From positions 248,001 to 312,000 of the forward strand of contig OZ245039.1 in assembly GCA_965224095.1 (NCBI GenBank): a DNA stretch of 64,000 nt. Direction: 5' to 3'. The notes below the pieces were generated by a model. That model was given only the letters and a program-made list of their open reading frames with translations, was not told where the DNA came from and did not search any database. This DNA comes from JBPEWY01 sp965224095. Its GTDB lineage: Bacteria > Bacteroidota > Bacteroidia > Flavobacteriales > Flavobacteriaceae. Of the stretch, positions 54,171-63,730 are shown one piece after another. Numbering within the stretch: position 1 is the first letter of the stretch; each line of letters starts with the position of its first letter. A program made the position numbers and the translations under genes.

Positions 54171-54192
54171 CGGCAACCTTTAAAAAATCATT

Positions 54193-55581
54193 ATGACACT
54201 TATAAAATCAATTTCAGGAATCAGAGGAACCATTGGCGGGCAAACGGGCGATAATCTTACCCCTATAGATGCCGTGACTTTTGCGGCGGCTTACGGGCAA
54301 TGGATAAAGCAACAACGCACAAAGGAGCATTACCGGGTGGTGGTTGGACGCGATGCCAGGATTTCCGGACCTATGATCCAGGAATTGGTTATGCAAACCC
54401 TGGTGGGGCTTGGTATTCATGTAGTTGACCTGGGTTTGTCTACCACACCCACGGTAGAAGTGGCAGTCCCCATGGAGCATGCCGATGGGGGTATTATTTT
54501 AACGGCTAGCCATAATCCAAAACAATGGAATGCCCTTAAATTACTCAATGCAAAAGGAGAATTTTTAAGTGGCGACGACGGAAAAAAGATTCTGGATATT
54601 GCAGAAACGGGAGCTATTGATTTTTCGGAGGTAGACCATTTGGGTAAAATCACTAAAAACCAGGCTTATATTGATTTGCATATAGACGAAGTTCTCAATT
54701 TACCTCTCGTAAACAAAAAAGCTATAGAAGCCGCTAACTTCAAGGTGGTAGTCGACGGTGTAAACTCAACCGGAGGAATTGCTATTCCGCTTCTTTTGGA
54801 GAGACTGGGGGTTCATCCGGTAAAGTTATTTTGTGAACCCAACGGGCATTTCCCGCATAATCCGGAACCCTTAAAAGAACATTTATCCGATTTATCGGCG
54901 AAGGTGGTTTCGGAACGGGCGGATTTTGGAATTGTGGTAGATCCGGATGTAGACCGATTGGCCTTTATGGACGAAAACGGGGAGATGTTCGGAGAAGAGT
55001 ATACGCTGGTTGCCTGTGCCGATTATGTATTGGGAACAGAACCGGGTAATACCGTATCAAATATGTCTTCTACACGAGCCTTAAGAGATATTACCGAGAA
55101 GCACGGAGGACATTATGAAGCTTCTGCCGTAGGCGAAGTGAATGTGGTGGAACTCATGAAAAAAAACAATGCTATTATCGGGGGAGAAGGCAACGGAGGG
55201 ATTATCTATCCGGCTTTGCATTACGGGAGGGATGCTCTGGTAGGGGCGGCCCTGTTTTTAAGTCTTTTAGCTGAAAGACAGATGCGGGTAAGCGAATTGC
55301 GTAAAACCTATCCCGCATACTTTATGAGTAAAAATAAAATTCAGTTAACACCCCAACTGGATGTAGATGCCATATTAAATACAATGGCTCATAAGTATGC
55401 CCAGGAAAAGCTAACCACTATAGATGGTGTAAAAATAGATTTCGCTGAGAACTGGGTTCACTTAAGAAAATCAAATACCGAGCCTATTATCCGTATTTAT
55501 ACGGAAGCCAAAAGTCAGGCAGAAGCCGATTCACTGGCTTCCAGGATCATGAAAGAAATCGGGGAGATAGCCGGAATTTAA
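54193..55581 (+). CDS. glmM: Phosphoglucosamine mutase
   Basis: A 462-residue alpha-D-phosphohexomutase that converts glucosamine-6-phosphate to glucosamine-1-phosphate for UDP-GlcNAc synthesis. The phosphoserine loop is TASHNPKQWNALKLL; metal binding is DPDVDRLAFMDENG; sugar binding GEGNGGIIYP; phosphate binding RKSNTEPIIRIYTEA. Starting ISGIRGTIGG is typical. Phosphomannomutase activity cannot be excluded, as Bacteroidetes members are often annotated either way. It overlaps the convergent acyltransferase gene by 4 bases. Confidence 0.9.
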   Translation: MTLIKSISGIRGTIGGQTGDNLTPIDAVTFAAAYGQWIKQQRTKEHYRVVVGRDARISGPMIQELVMQTLVGLGIHVVDLGLSTTPTVEVAVPMEHADGGIILTASHNPKQWNALKLLNAKGEFLSGDDGKKILDIAETGAIDFSEVDHLGKITKNQAYIDLHIDEVLNLPLVNKKAIEAANFKVVVDGVNSTGGIAIPLLLERLGVHPVKLFCEPNGHFPHNPEPLKEHLSDLSAKVVSERADFGIVVDPDVDRLAFMDENGEMFGEEYTLVACADYVLGTEPGNTVSNMSSTRALRDITEKHGGHYEASAVGEVNVVELMKKNNAIIGGEGNGGIIYPALHYGRDALVGAALFLSLLAERQMRVSELRKTYPAYFMSKNKIQLTPQLDVDAILNTMAHKYAQEKLTTIDGVKIDFAENWVHLRKSNTEPIIRIYTEAKSQAEADSLASRIMKEIGEIAGI

Positions 55582-56462
55582 TCGTTAGGCGCCTTATCCC
55601 GGTGTTTAAAGCGCTTATGTGTCCACAGATAATACTCCGGTTTTTTTCTGATCTGGGTTTCCAGCATTTTAGTAAAGGTATCGGTAAGTTCGTAATTCGG
55701 AAAATTATTGGGGGTATCGGTAATCAGACGGAATGTGGTATTGTAATACCCTCTTTTTATTTTCTGGATATCGATAAATAAAATGGGATAATCCAGTTCT
55801 TTAGCAAGTTTTTCCGCTCCGATATGCATGGGTACTTTAATTCCGAAGAACTTCCCCCAGTAGCGTGTTCTGGATAATTGCGGCGATTGATCGCTAGCCA
55901 GTCCGTACACTCCCAGAATCCCTTCTTTTTTATGCTTCCGAATGGTATTGGAAGCTCCGTAAGCAGCAATCAATCCCGCATTATGCCTTGTTCTGATACG
56001 ATGTACCAACCTGTCAAAATATTTATTTGTTATAGGAAGGTAAATCCCAAAACCTTTGTGTTTTAAATGATATCCCAACGACATCATCCACTCATAACTC
56101 GAATAATGACCACATACCAGTATAATTCCTTTATCCTGATCTTCATACTTTCTGAGGATTTCCAAATTACGGAATGCAAACCGACGCTTAATTTCTTCTT
56201 CGGAAATAGTCATCGATTTTATCATTTCCAGAAAGAGGTCGCACATATGTTGAAAAAAAGCTTTTTCAATACGCTTTATTTCGGAAATCTCTTTTTCCGG
56301 GAAGGCCAGTATTAAATTGTCTCTCACCACTTTTTTTCGATACCCCACCACGTAGTACAACAGGTAAAATATGGCATCCGAAAACAAATACAGAAGCCGA
56401 AACGGAAGGATAGAAATAAGCCAGAGAAAAGGATAGATCAAAATATAGATCAGAAACTGCAT
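55578..56462 (-). CDS. LpxL/HtrB-type lipid A acyltransferase family protein
   Basis: A 294-residue membrane-bound acyltransferase starting MQFLIYILIYPFLW; a longer frame adds 7 residues. An N-terminal helix pair is followed by the catalytic H-x4-E motif in CGHYSSYEWMMSLG and the downstream stretch GLASDQSPQLSRTRYWGKFFGIKVPMHIGAEKLAK, as in LpxL/LpxM. It would add a secondary acyl chain to lipid A precursors at the inner face of the inner membrane. Convergent with glmM. Confidence 0.9.
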   Translation of the reverse strand: MQFLIYILIYPFLWLISILPFRLLYLFSDAIFYLLYYVVGYRKKVVRDNLILAFPEKEISEIKRIEKAFFQHMCDLFLEMIKSMTISEEEIKRRFAFRNLEILRKYEDQDKGIILVCGHYSSYEWMMSLGYHLKHKGFGIYLPITNKYFDRLVHRIRTRHNAGLIAAYGASNTIRKHKKEGILGVYGLASDQSPQLSRTRYWGKFFGIKVPMHIGAEKLAKELDYPILFIDIQKIKRGYYNTTFRLITDTPNNFPNYELTDTFTKMLETQIRKKPEYYLWTHKRFKHRDKAPND

Positions 56463-56522
56463 GTACCTTATAATTTTGGGCAAATATAGCTATATTTGAT
56501 ACGTAACACAGACCGGATCTTT

Positions 56523-57173
56523 ATGAATTTAAGTATTGCTACCATTATTATCATTCTTGCCAATGTATTGATCTCCATGCGCGGATTTAGCGATTTTTCT
56601 TTTTTTGAGCGATATAAGTTTCAGGTAGGTGCCGTTAAAAGGGGAGAGCAAATACGAATGTTTACTTCCGGTTTCCTGCATGTAGATACCGCACATTTGG
56701 CACTTAATATGCTTACGCTCTATTTTTTTGCCAATGTAGTTATACAGTATTTCGGAGATGGCCGATTTGTACTGATTTATATGATCAGCCTGTTGGCGGG
56801 AAGTGTATTATCGCTGTTGTTTCACAATGATGAATACCATTACAGTGCCGTGGGAGCCAGTGGTGCTGTAACGGGTATACTGTATTCTGCCATTTTACTG
56901 CGTCCGGATATGAGTTTGTACCTCTTTTTTATTCCCATTCCCATTCCGGCTTATGTGTTTGGTATCGGCTATTTGTTGTATTCTATTTACGGAATGAAAA
57001 AAAGGATCGGGAATATAGGGCATACCGCGCATTTTGGGGGAGCCGTAGGCGGATATCTGGCAACACTGGCTTTAAAACCGGGATTGATACAGGCGCATCC
57101 TTTAATGGTACTGTTACTGGCCATACCGATCGTGATTTTATTTATTTTGGAAAAAACGGGGAAATTGTCGTAG
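56523..57173 (+). CDS. Rhomboid family intramembrane serine protease
   Basis: A 216-residue protein with six hydrophobic segments. Starting MNLSIATIIIIL fits better than an ATG 9 codons upstream. The catalytic Ser lies in the GASGAVTG motif of the fourth helix and the catalytic His in HTAHFGGAVGG of the sixth; HLALNMLTLYFF supplies the oxyanion His/Asn in helix two. The protein cleaves membrane substrates within their helices. Its substrates are unknown. It is divergent from the acyltransferase gene and followed by a SIMPL gene. Confidence 0.93.
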   Translation: MNLSIATIIIILANVLISMRGFSDFSFFERYKFQVGAVKRGEQIRMFTSGFLHVDTAHLALNMLTLYFFANVVIQYFGDGRFVLIYMISLLAGSVLSLLFHNDEYHYSAVGASGAVTGILYSAILLRPDMSLYLFFIPIPIPAYVFGIGYLLYSIYGMKKRIGNIGHTAHFGGAVGGYLATLALKPGLIQAHPLMVLLLAIPIVILFILEKTGKLS

Positions 57174-57224
57174 TTGGCATACCTCTTGTATAGTGAATCA
57201 CAAAGCAATTAAATATAAAAGCAG

Positions 57225-57914
57225 ATGAAAAAACTAATGTTAATTCTTACCCTGACTACTATGAGTTTATCAGCACAACAAAAAGAAATTCAACCTACCG
57301 TATCCGTTTCCGGAGAAGGGATTGTAAAAATAGAACCGGATGAGGCCGTTATAAGAGTTCGGGTAGAACATACCGGAAAATCGGCTTCGGAAGTCAAGCA
57401 ACTGAATGATAAATCGGTCGATGCCGTATTAAAGTTTTTAAAGGGTGTAAAAATTGATAAGAAAGATGTTATGTCTGAACGTATCAACTTAAATAAAAAC
57501 TACGATTACCAGAAAAAACAATACAACTACGTTGCAAATCAAACGCTAAAGATACGGTTACGCGATCTGAGCAGATATGACGTATTAATGCAGGGATTAC
57601 TGGATTCGGGGATTAATCGAATTGATGGGATTCAGTTTCACTCATCCCGATTAGAAGCGTTAAAATCGGAAGCCCGGATAAAGGCGATGAAAAATGCTAA
57701 AATGAAAGCGGGAGAATATGCCGGAGCCCTGGATCAGGGAATAGGAAAGGCTATTATGATCAGTGAAAACACCTATACGGTACAGCCTCCTATGCCCGTT
57801 TATAAAACAATGGCTATGGAATCAAGAGCTATGGCGGACGAATCGATGGAAACCCTGGCGGTAGGAGAAATGGAAGTTAAAACCCGGGTACAGGTGGTTT
57901 TTGAACTTAAATAA
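57225..57914 (+). CDS. SIMPL domain (DUF541) periplasmic protein
   Basis: A 229-residue exported protein with a signal peptide ending M-S-L-S-A-Q-Q. It has the SIMPL pattern VSVSGEGIVKIEPDEAVIRV, a repeated helix-strand domain (LNDKSVDAVLKFLKGV), the block YNYVANQTLKIRLRDLSRYDVLMQGLLDSGINRI and AKMKAGEYAGALDQGIGKA. Family members include BP26 and YggE, linked to oxidative stress, and form ring oligomers. It follows the rhomboid gene by 51 bases. Confidence 0.9.
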   Translation: MKKLMLILTLTTMSLSAQQKEIQPTVSVSGEGIVKIEPDEAVIRVRVEHTGKSASEVKQLNDKSVDAVLKFLKGVKIDKKDVMSERINLNKNYDYQKKQYNYVANQTLKIRLRDLSRYDVLMQGLLDSGINRIDGIQFHSSRLEALKSEARIKAMKNAKMKAGEYAGALDQGIGKAIMISENTYTVQPPMPVYKTMAMESRAMADESMETLAVGEMEVKTRVQVVFELK

Positions 57915-57934
57915 CGGCCTCCGAATAAACTTAT

Positions 57935-57974
57935 AAACAAAGCGGCCCGGATTATTACCGGGCCGCTTTGTTTT
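57935..57974. terminator. Strong bidirectional terminator
   Basis: A 16-bp stem AAACAAAGCGGCCCGG/CCGGGCCGCTTTGTTT with 7-base loop ATTATTA lies between convergent genes and runs into TTTT. Confidence 0.92.
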
Positions 57975-57994
57975 ATATACGTAAAAACTCGTAT

Positions 57995-59110
57995 TTAACC
58001 TTTATTGAGTAACTCGGCTACTTTAGCTTCCAGCGCTTCCCCTCGCAGATCTCTGGCTACGATAGTTCCCGTTTCATCCAGAATAAATGTAGCGGGTATT
58101 GATTTTACATTATAGGTTTTCGCGATAGGATCCTGCCAGTGTTTTAGATTAGATACATGATTCCACACCAAACCATCGTCTTCTATGGCCTTTTTCCAGT
58201 CTTCTGCTTTTCTGTCTAAGGAAACCCCGATAATGCTCAATCCTTTTTCGTGATATTTATTATATAACTTCACCACATTAGGATTTTCTATTCTACAGGG
58301 CTTACACCAGGCCGCCCAGAAATCCACAATGGTAACTTTACCTTTTACATCGTTTAAAGCCAGGGATGCCCCCTCGGGGGTAGGACCGGAAAAATCAGGG
58401 GCAATACTGCCCAGAGAAACTTTTTCCATATCGTTAATCTTTTCCTGTATATCTTTTGCTTCCTTAGTGAGTTTAAGCTTATCCGACAGCTGATCATACA
58501 GAGATTTGATCTTATCAACAGGTTGTTCGTTTCGGTATAAATAGCGTTGAATCAACAGTAGTGTTACATAACTCTCCGGATGCTCTTCAGCATATTTAAG
58601 TTCAAAATTCTGAGCTTCCTCCCGGATTTCAAAATATTCATCCCGAAGTGCATTCATGGTAGCCGTATCTCTTTCCTGTTGGGCCTTCGCCATATCTTTT
58701 CGTACGCCATTAACTTTTTCGCCAATAGCCCTCGAGTCTTTTATAAAGCTGTAAAACGCATCGTTGGAAGGAGTACCTCCTATTTTTGTTTGACTAAGTG
58801 TGTCTTTATTCACCGTAACGTTTACAACACCTTCTTCCAGGATAACCGGAATATTCCCGCGTATCCCATCAATAAAAATATAGTGAATCTCAGGAATCTC
58901 GCTAATACCTTTTATGGTAAACGCACCATTTTCAACGGTTACGGTATCAACACTCACGGGAGGCTTATTGGCATCCGCCTTTTTAAGGAATACTTTGGTT
59001 CCGTTTTCCACTCCATCGATTGAAGCCTCTACAATAAACTCATTCTCTTTGGTACTTTTACAGGAGATAATCAGTACCGTAAGGATGCATAATAAAAATT
59101 TAGTTTTCAT
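57995..59110 (-). CDS. TlpA-like thioredoxin lipoprotein with DUF4369
   Basis: A 371-residue lipoprotein (lipobox L-I-I-S-C). A DUF4369 domain (about 25-115, EASIDGVENGTKVFLKKAD) is followed by a helical middle and a TlpA-type redoxin with an active CxxC: VDFWAAWCKPCRIENPN, then KSIPATFILDETG. It acts as a periplasmic thiol oxidoreductase or reductase. It has intact cysteines, unlike the truncated copy at the left edge of the window. Single-gene unit. Confidence 0.92.
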   Translation of the reverse strand: MKTKFLLCILTVLIISCKSTKENEFIVEASIDGVENGTKVFLKKADANKPPVSVDTVTVENGAFTIKGISEIPEIHYIFIDGIRGNIPVILEEGVVNVTVNKDTLSQTKIGGTPSNDAFYSFIKDSRAIGEKVNGVRKDMAKAQQERDTATMNALRDEYFEIREEAQNFELKYAEEHPESYVTLLLIQRYLYRNEQPVDKIKSLYDQLSDKLKLTKEAKDIQEKINDMEKVSLGSIAPDFSGPTPEGASLALNDVKGKVTIVDFWAAWCKPCRIENPNVVKLYNKYHEKGLSIIGVSLDRKAEDWKKAIEDDGLVWNHVSNLKHWQDPIAKTYNVKSIPATFILDETGTIVARDLRGEALEAKVAELLNKG

Positions 59111-59222
59111 TTATCTGTATTTAAAAGAAATAAGCAATATCAGTATTTGTTTTTACAAAACCGGGTGATGCTTTATTTGCATGCAAATGTAAAGATTCTA
59201 AGAGGAAAGGAAAGCATATTAA

Positions 59223-59250
59223 CAAAAAAAGCCTCATTTTCATGAGGCTC
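59223..59250 (-). terminator. Terminator of the small outer-membrane protein gene
   Basis: Stem AGCCTCAT/ATGAGGCT with loop TTTC; on the minus strand it runs into a T-stretch. It lies just after the stop codon at 59271. Confidence 0.85.
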
Positions 59251-59270
59251 TATCAGTAAAGATTTGTTTT

Positions 59271-59756
59271 TTAGAATTGATAACGGATTCCAAGCGCTAT
59301 ATCCAGATCCACATCGCTGTTAAAATCGCTCAGACCTAGTTCCGGGCGAAAATCAAGAGATAGCAACAGGGGAATATCAAAATTATACTCAATCCCGATA
59401 TCTCCGGCCAAAAGGGCAAAAATACCATCATCATCAGCGCCGGTATACGAATTCTTCCAACTCCAGCTACCTAATCCTGCTCCTGCTCCTACATACCAGT
59501 TAAATCTGTTTTCTATGGGCATTACCCATTGATATAAACCTACAAGCTTAAAGGCATCAAAATTACTTCCGTCTCTCCATCCAAGATCAAATTCGAGTCG
59601 GTTAGAATCTCCTAATCCGCGTTGATAAGACAACTCGGCTCCGAAGCCATCACTGTCTCCCAATCGCAATCCTAAAGCGTTCTTTGATATTTCTTGTCCA
59701 TAGGACCAAGTAGTGAAACCAATCACCAGTAAACTAAATAAAAATAGCTTTTTCAT
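59271..59756 (-). CDS. Small outer-membrane beta-barrel protein
   Basis: A 161-residue protein starting MKKLFLFSLLVIGFTTW with a signal peptide ending S-Y-G-Q. The mature part has about eight amphipathic strands (ALGLRLGDSDGFGAELSYQ, SNRLEFDLGWRDGS, ALGIRYQF at the end) and terminates in Phe, as outer-membrane barrels do. It resembles opacity-type porin-like proteins (OMP_b-brl). Likely a structural or adhesion protein; no enzyme motif. An in-frame upstream start would add 12 residues that spoil the signal peptide. Confidence 0.85.
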   Translation of the reverse strand: MKKLFLFSLLVIGFTTWSYGQEISKNALGLRLGDSDGFGAELSYQRGLGDSNRLEFDLGWRDGSNFDAFKLVGLYQWVMPIENRFNWYVGAGAGLGSWSWKNSYTGADDDGIFALLAGDIGIEYNFDIPLLLSLDFRPELGLSDFNSDVDLDIALGIRYQF

Positions 59757-59830
59757 AAATAAGTGTTTTGCATTCTTTGTTAAAACGTTCACGGGTAAAA
59801 TTAATTGTTAAATTTACAAAAAACTCTTAA

Positions 59831-62722
59831 ATGATTCCTAAAAATGTACTTGCAGGATTAGCCGAAAAACTGGATGGAACACTCCATTTCGATGCATTAC
59901 ACACGGCTTTGTATGCTACCGATGCTTCCGTGTACAGGCGTATTCCATTGGCAGTAGCTTATCCCAGGAACAAGGAAGATATTGTAAAAATAATCCGTTT
60001 TGCCAGTCGGCATAAGGTGGGAGTTATTCCCCGGACTGCCGGAACTTCTCTGGCCGGGCAATGTGTAGGAGATGGTATTGTAGTGGACGTATCCAAATAT
60101 ATGACCCGCATTTTCGAACCCGATGAAACCCTTCGTACCATTACGGTAGAACCCGGAGCAATCCGGGATGAACTGAATACTTTTTTAAAACCCTGGAAAT
60201 TATTCTTCGGACCGAATACATCTACTTCCAACCGATGCATGATCGGGGGGATGGTTGGAAATAATTCAAGTGGTACCACTTCCATACAGTACGGCGTTAC
60301 ACGGGATAAAGTATTGGAAATGGAGGTTGTTCTAACCGATGGTAGTATTCTCTCTTTTGGTGCTGTTACCCCGGAGGAATTCCATGAGAAAACCAAATTA
60401 CAATCTCAGGAAGGACATATTTACAGGACGATACACGAAAACCTGATCGATGCCGGAGAAGAAATCGCTAAGGAATACCCCAAGCCCGAAATTCACCGGA
60501 GGAATACAGGCTATGCCATCGATAAGCTGGTTGGTATGAAGCCGTTTGGAAACGGAGAAGCATTTAATATGTGTTCCTTACTATGCGGGAGTGAAGGAAC
60601 CCTGGCGTTTACTACGCGTATTACTCTAAAACTGGAGCCGTTACCACCGGAAAAAAGAGTGATGATTGCAGCGCATTTCAATTCGATATCGGCTTGCTGT
60701 AAGGCCGTGTATCCCCTGATGAAAAATCACCGTCTCTTCAGCTGTGAAATGATGGATAAGGTAATCCTGGATTGTACCAGAAACAATCTGGCTCAGCAAA
60801 AAAACCGATTTTTTATTTCGGGCGACCCGGAAGCCATTTTATTACTGGAAATACGATCGGATTCCGAGAACGCCTTGGAAGCGCAAAAAACGGCAATTCT
60901 TAAAACACTTACGCAATCGGGGCTGAGTTATGCATTTCCCGTTTTGTACGACACCGATATTGACAAAGCGATGAATTTAAGAAAGGCCGGATTGGGATTG
61001 CTGGGAAATATGATCGGAGATAAAAAAGCTGTGGCTTGCATAGAAGATACAGCGGTAACGCTTGAAGACCTTGATAGTTATATTACCGAGTTTTCAGAGT
61101 TGATGAAAAAACACAAACAAAAAGCCGTGTATTACGCGCATGCCGGAGCAGGAGAACTCCATTTAAGGCCGGTTCTCAACTTAAAAGATTCGGGCGATGT
61201 GGCATTGTTTAAAACCATTACATGGGATGTGGCCAGGCTCGTAAAAAAATACGGAGGGTCTATGAGTGGTGAACACGGCGATGGAATTGTGCGATCTGCG
61301 TGTATCGAATATATGATTGGAAGTGCCAACTACGAGCGCCTGGGAAATATAAAAAGAGCATTCGACCCTAATGGCATTATGAATCCGGGGAAAATAGTGG
61401 GTTATGAAGAAATGGATAAACACCTGCGGTATATACCGGATCGGAAAGAACCGGAAATACATACGTATATGGATTTTTCCGATACTCTGGGAATACTCAG
61501 GGCCGCGGAGAAATGTAACGGGAGTGGCGATTGCCGGAAAACACCGGCGAGCGAAGGCGTTATGTGCCCCAGTTACCACGCTACTAAAAATGAAAAAGAT
61601 ACCACCCGGGCCAGAGCTAACGCCCTCCGTGAATTCATAACGCATTCTTCTCAAACCAATCCCTTCGATTCACGGGAATTAAAAGATGTATTTGATTTAT
61701 GTCTGAGTTGTAAAGCCTGCGCAAAAGAATGCCCCAGTAGTGTTGATATTGCTTCCATAAAGGCTGAGTTTCTATATCAATATCACCAAAGTAACAGACG
61801 TTCTCTCAGAGATACTGCTTTTGCTTATACCAGTACTTTCAATCAATTCTTCTCGTATATAAATCCATTTTACAAAGCCATTTTCGGTTTGAAATTTTTC
61901 AAAAAAAGCCTGGGTATCGCTCCGAAACGAACACTACCAGAAATTGAAAGTTTTAATTTCAATAAATACCTTCAAAATACTGTAAATAAGTATGTTATAA
62001 GTAAAAATATAGTTTTATTAATCGATGAATTTACCAGGTATATGGATGTGGAAACCGGAAAAGATACTATTACACTTTTATGTGCATTAGGGTATAAGCC
62101 TATCCTGTATTTTGGCGATAGCGGACGTAGTTTTCTGTCTAAAGGTTTTTTAAAACAAGCCAAACGCCTGGCGAACAAACATACGACAGCCCTGTATGAG
62201 CTGCTCGATAAAAACACGGTGATTATAGGTATTGAACCCTCAGCCGTATTAACCTTCAGGGATGAATACCTAAGGCTCGCTGATAACAGAAACGCAGCCC
62301 GGACCATTTCCGAAAAAACCTACCTCATCGAAGAATTCCTGGCAGCCGAAATTAAAGCGGGTACACTTACCCCGGATAGATTCACACGGGAGGCCAGGGA
62401 AATTAAAATACACTGTCACTGCCACCAAAAGGCCTTGAGCAATCAAAAATCAACTTTCGATATGCTCAACCTGCCTATAGCTTATAAAGTAAGTATTCTT
62501 AGTACAGGCTGCTGCGGAATGGCCGGTTCTTTCGGGTATGAGCGGGAACACTACAATACGAGTATGCAAATAGGGGAGTTGTCGCTTTTCCCCAAGCTTA
62601 GAAACAGCCCCGAAGCGGTGATTATTGCGGCCAACGGAACCAGCTGCAGGCATCAGATATACGACGGAACCGGTAGAAAGGCAAAGCATCCGGTAAGTAT
62701 TTTAAAAGACGCACTTATTTAG
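59831..62722 (+). CDS. FAD-linked oxidase fused to iron-sulfur (GlcD-GlcF-like) protein
   Basis: A 963-residue flavoprotein. An FAD-binding PCMH domain (about 40-260, PRTAGTSLAGQCVGDGIVV) and FAD-oxidase C domain come first, then two 4Fe-4S motifs (CNGSGDC...CPSY and CLSCKACAKECPSSVD) and a C-terminal cysteine-rich CCG region (LSTGCCGMAGSFGYERE). The layout fits 2-hydroxy-acid dehydrogenases of the D-lactate or glycolate type feeding electrons to the quinone pool. Bacterial homologues exist as a single polypeptide. It overlaps the convergent LpxH-like gene by 8 bases. Confidence 0.9.
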   Translation: MIPKNVLAGLAEKLDGTLHFDALHTALYATDASVYRRIPLAVAYPRNKEDIVKIIRFASRHKVGVIPRTAGTSLAGQCVGDGIVVDVSKYMTRIFEPDETLRTITVEPGAIRDELNTFLKPWKLFFGPNTSTSNRCMIGGMVGNNSSGTTSIQYGVTRDKVLEMEVVLTDGSILSFGAVTPEEFHEKTKLQSQEGHIYRTIHENLIDAGEEIAKEYPKPEIHRRNTGYAIDKLVGMKPFGNGEAFNMCSLLCGSEGTLAFTTRITLKLEPLPPEKRVMIAAHFNSISACCKAVYPLMKNHRLFSCEMMDKVILDCTRNNLAQQKNRFFISGDPEAILLLEIRSDSENALEAQKTAILKTLTQSGLSYAFPVLYDTDIDKAMNLRKAGLGLLGNMIGDKKAVACIEDTAVTLEDLDSYITEFSELMKKHKQKAVYYAHAGAGELHLRPVLNLKDSGDVALFKTITWDVARLVKKYGGSMSGEHGDGIVRSACIEYMIGSANYERLGNIKRAFDPNGIMNPGKIVGYEEMDKHLRYIPDRKEPEIHTYMDFSDTLGILRAAEKCNGSGDCRKTPASEGVMCPSYHATKNEKDTTRARANALREFITHSSQTNPFDSRELKDVFDLCLSCKACAKECPSSVDIASIKAEFLYQYHQSNRRSLRDTAFAYTSTFNQFFSYINPFYKAIFGLKFFKKSLGIAPKRTLPEIESFNFNKYLQNTVNKYVISKNIVLLIDEFTRYMDVETGKDTITLLCALGYKPILYFGDSGRSFLSKGFLKQAKRLANKHTTALYELLDKNTVIIGIEPSAVLTFRDEYLRLADNRNAARTISEKTYLIEEFLAAEIKAGTLTPDRFTREAREIKIHCHCHQKALSNQKSTFDMLNLPIAYKVSILSTGCCGMAGSFGYEREHYNTSMQIGELSLFPKLRNSPEAVIIAANGTSCRHQIYDGTGRKAKHPVSILKDALI

Positions 62723-63557
62723 TTTTGCCTTTGCCTATTACCGTAATGGCTGTTAATAAATCTTTGTAGTCCATAAGTTTCAAGTCTTCATCCGGATAAA
62801 ATGACAACAATGTCCTGTCGTTGGCATATGAGAATAATTTCCACTTTTTGTTTTTGTACTCCAGAGCGGTCAGATTTTCTATCCAATCTCCGGAATTGAG
62901 ATAAACGCATTTCCCGTTTCTATTGGATATTTCCTCAATCCCGGGTTGATGGATATGCCCGCAAACCACATAATCGTATCCGTTTTCTATGGCCAGGTCT
63001 GAAGCGGTTTTCTCAAAATCACTTATAAACTTTACAGCTTTTTTTACGCTGTTTTTGATTTTTTTGGATAAAGAGTATTTTTCCCTGCCCAACCTGGTGA
63101 GCATCCAGTTAATAAACCGATTCAAAAGGATCAGGTAATCATAGCCCCATCCGCCCAGTTTGGCTATCCATTTTGAATGTTGTAGTGAGGCATCGAACAC
63201 ATCTCCGTGAAAAAACCAGGCCGTCTTTTTATCGAGTGTTAAGATCACTTTATTTACGATCGCGATGTTTCCCAGATTTACACCGGCAAACTTACGCAGC
63301 ATTTCGTCGTGATTACCGGTCACGTAATACACCTGAGTACCTTTTGTAGAGAGGTCTATGATCTTTTTTACCACTTTGAGATGCGATTTAGGGAAATAGC
63401 TTTTTCTAAATTGCCAAATGTCTATGATATCACCGTTTAAGATGAGTGTTTCCGGGGCAATACTGTTTAAATAGGCATATAGTTCATCCGCATGGCATCC
63501 AAAGGTGCCGAGATGGACATCGGATATAACCACTACATCTATTTTTCTCTTTTTCAA
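62715..63557 (-). CDS. Calcineurin-like phosphoesterase (LpxH-like)
   Basis: A 280-residue metallophosphoesterase. Metal-site motifs are in order: SDVHLGTFG, NGDIIDIW, GNHDEM, HGDVFDAS and CGHIHQPG. The layout, with a helical insert after HGD, resembles LpxH-type UDP-2,3-diacylglucosamine diphosphatase, which makes lipid X. With an LpxL-like gene also present, a role in lipid A synthesis is plausible, but Bacteroidetes have several paralogues, so the exact substrate is uncertain. Confidence 0.82.
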   Translation of the reverse strand: MKKRKIDVVVISDVHLGTFGCHADELYAYLNSIAPETLILNGDIIDIWQFRKSYFPKSHLKVVKKIIDLSTKGTQVYYVTGNHDEMLRKFAGVNLGNIAIVNKVILTLDKKTAWFFHGDVFDASLQHSKWIAKLGGWGYDYLILLNRFINWMLTRLGREKYSLSKKIKNSVKKAVKFISDFEKTASDLAIENGYDYVVCGHIHQPGIEEISNRNGKCVYLNSGDWIENLTALEYKNKKWKLFSYANDRTLLSFYPDEDLKLMDYKDLLTAITVIGKGKTK

Positions 63558-63730
63558 TACATTGGTTTTTACAAAGGAACCCTATTTAGGTTACTAAATG
63601 GTTATGCGGCAATTAAGTGTTCATAATTAAATGGTTAATAAATTATTAACTCCGGAGCTATTGAACGCCGGCTAACCAATAATTTTTTGTTTCTTTGGTG
63701 TTCCTTATATTTACTTAAACAGTGTAGGCA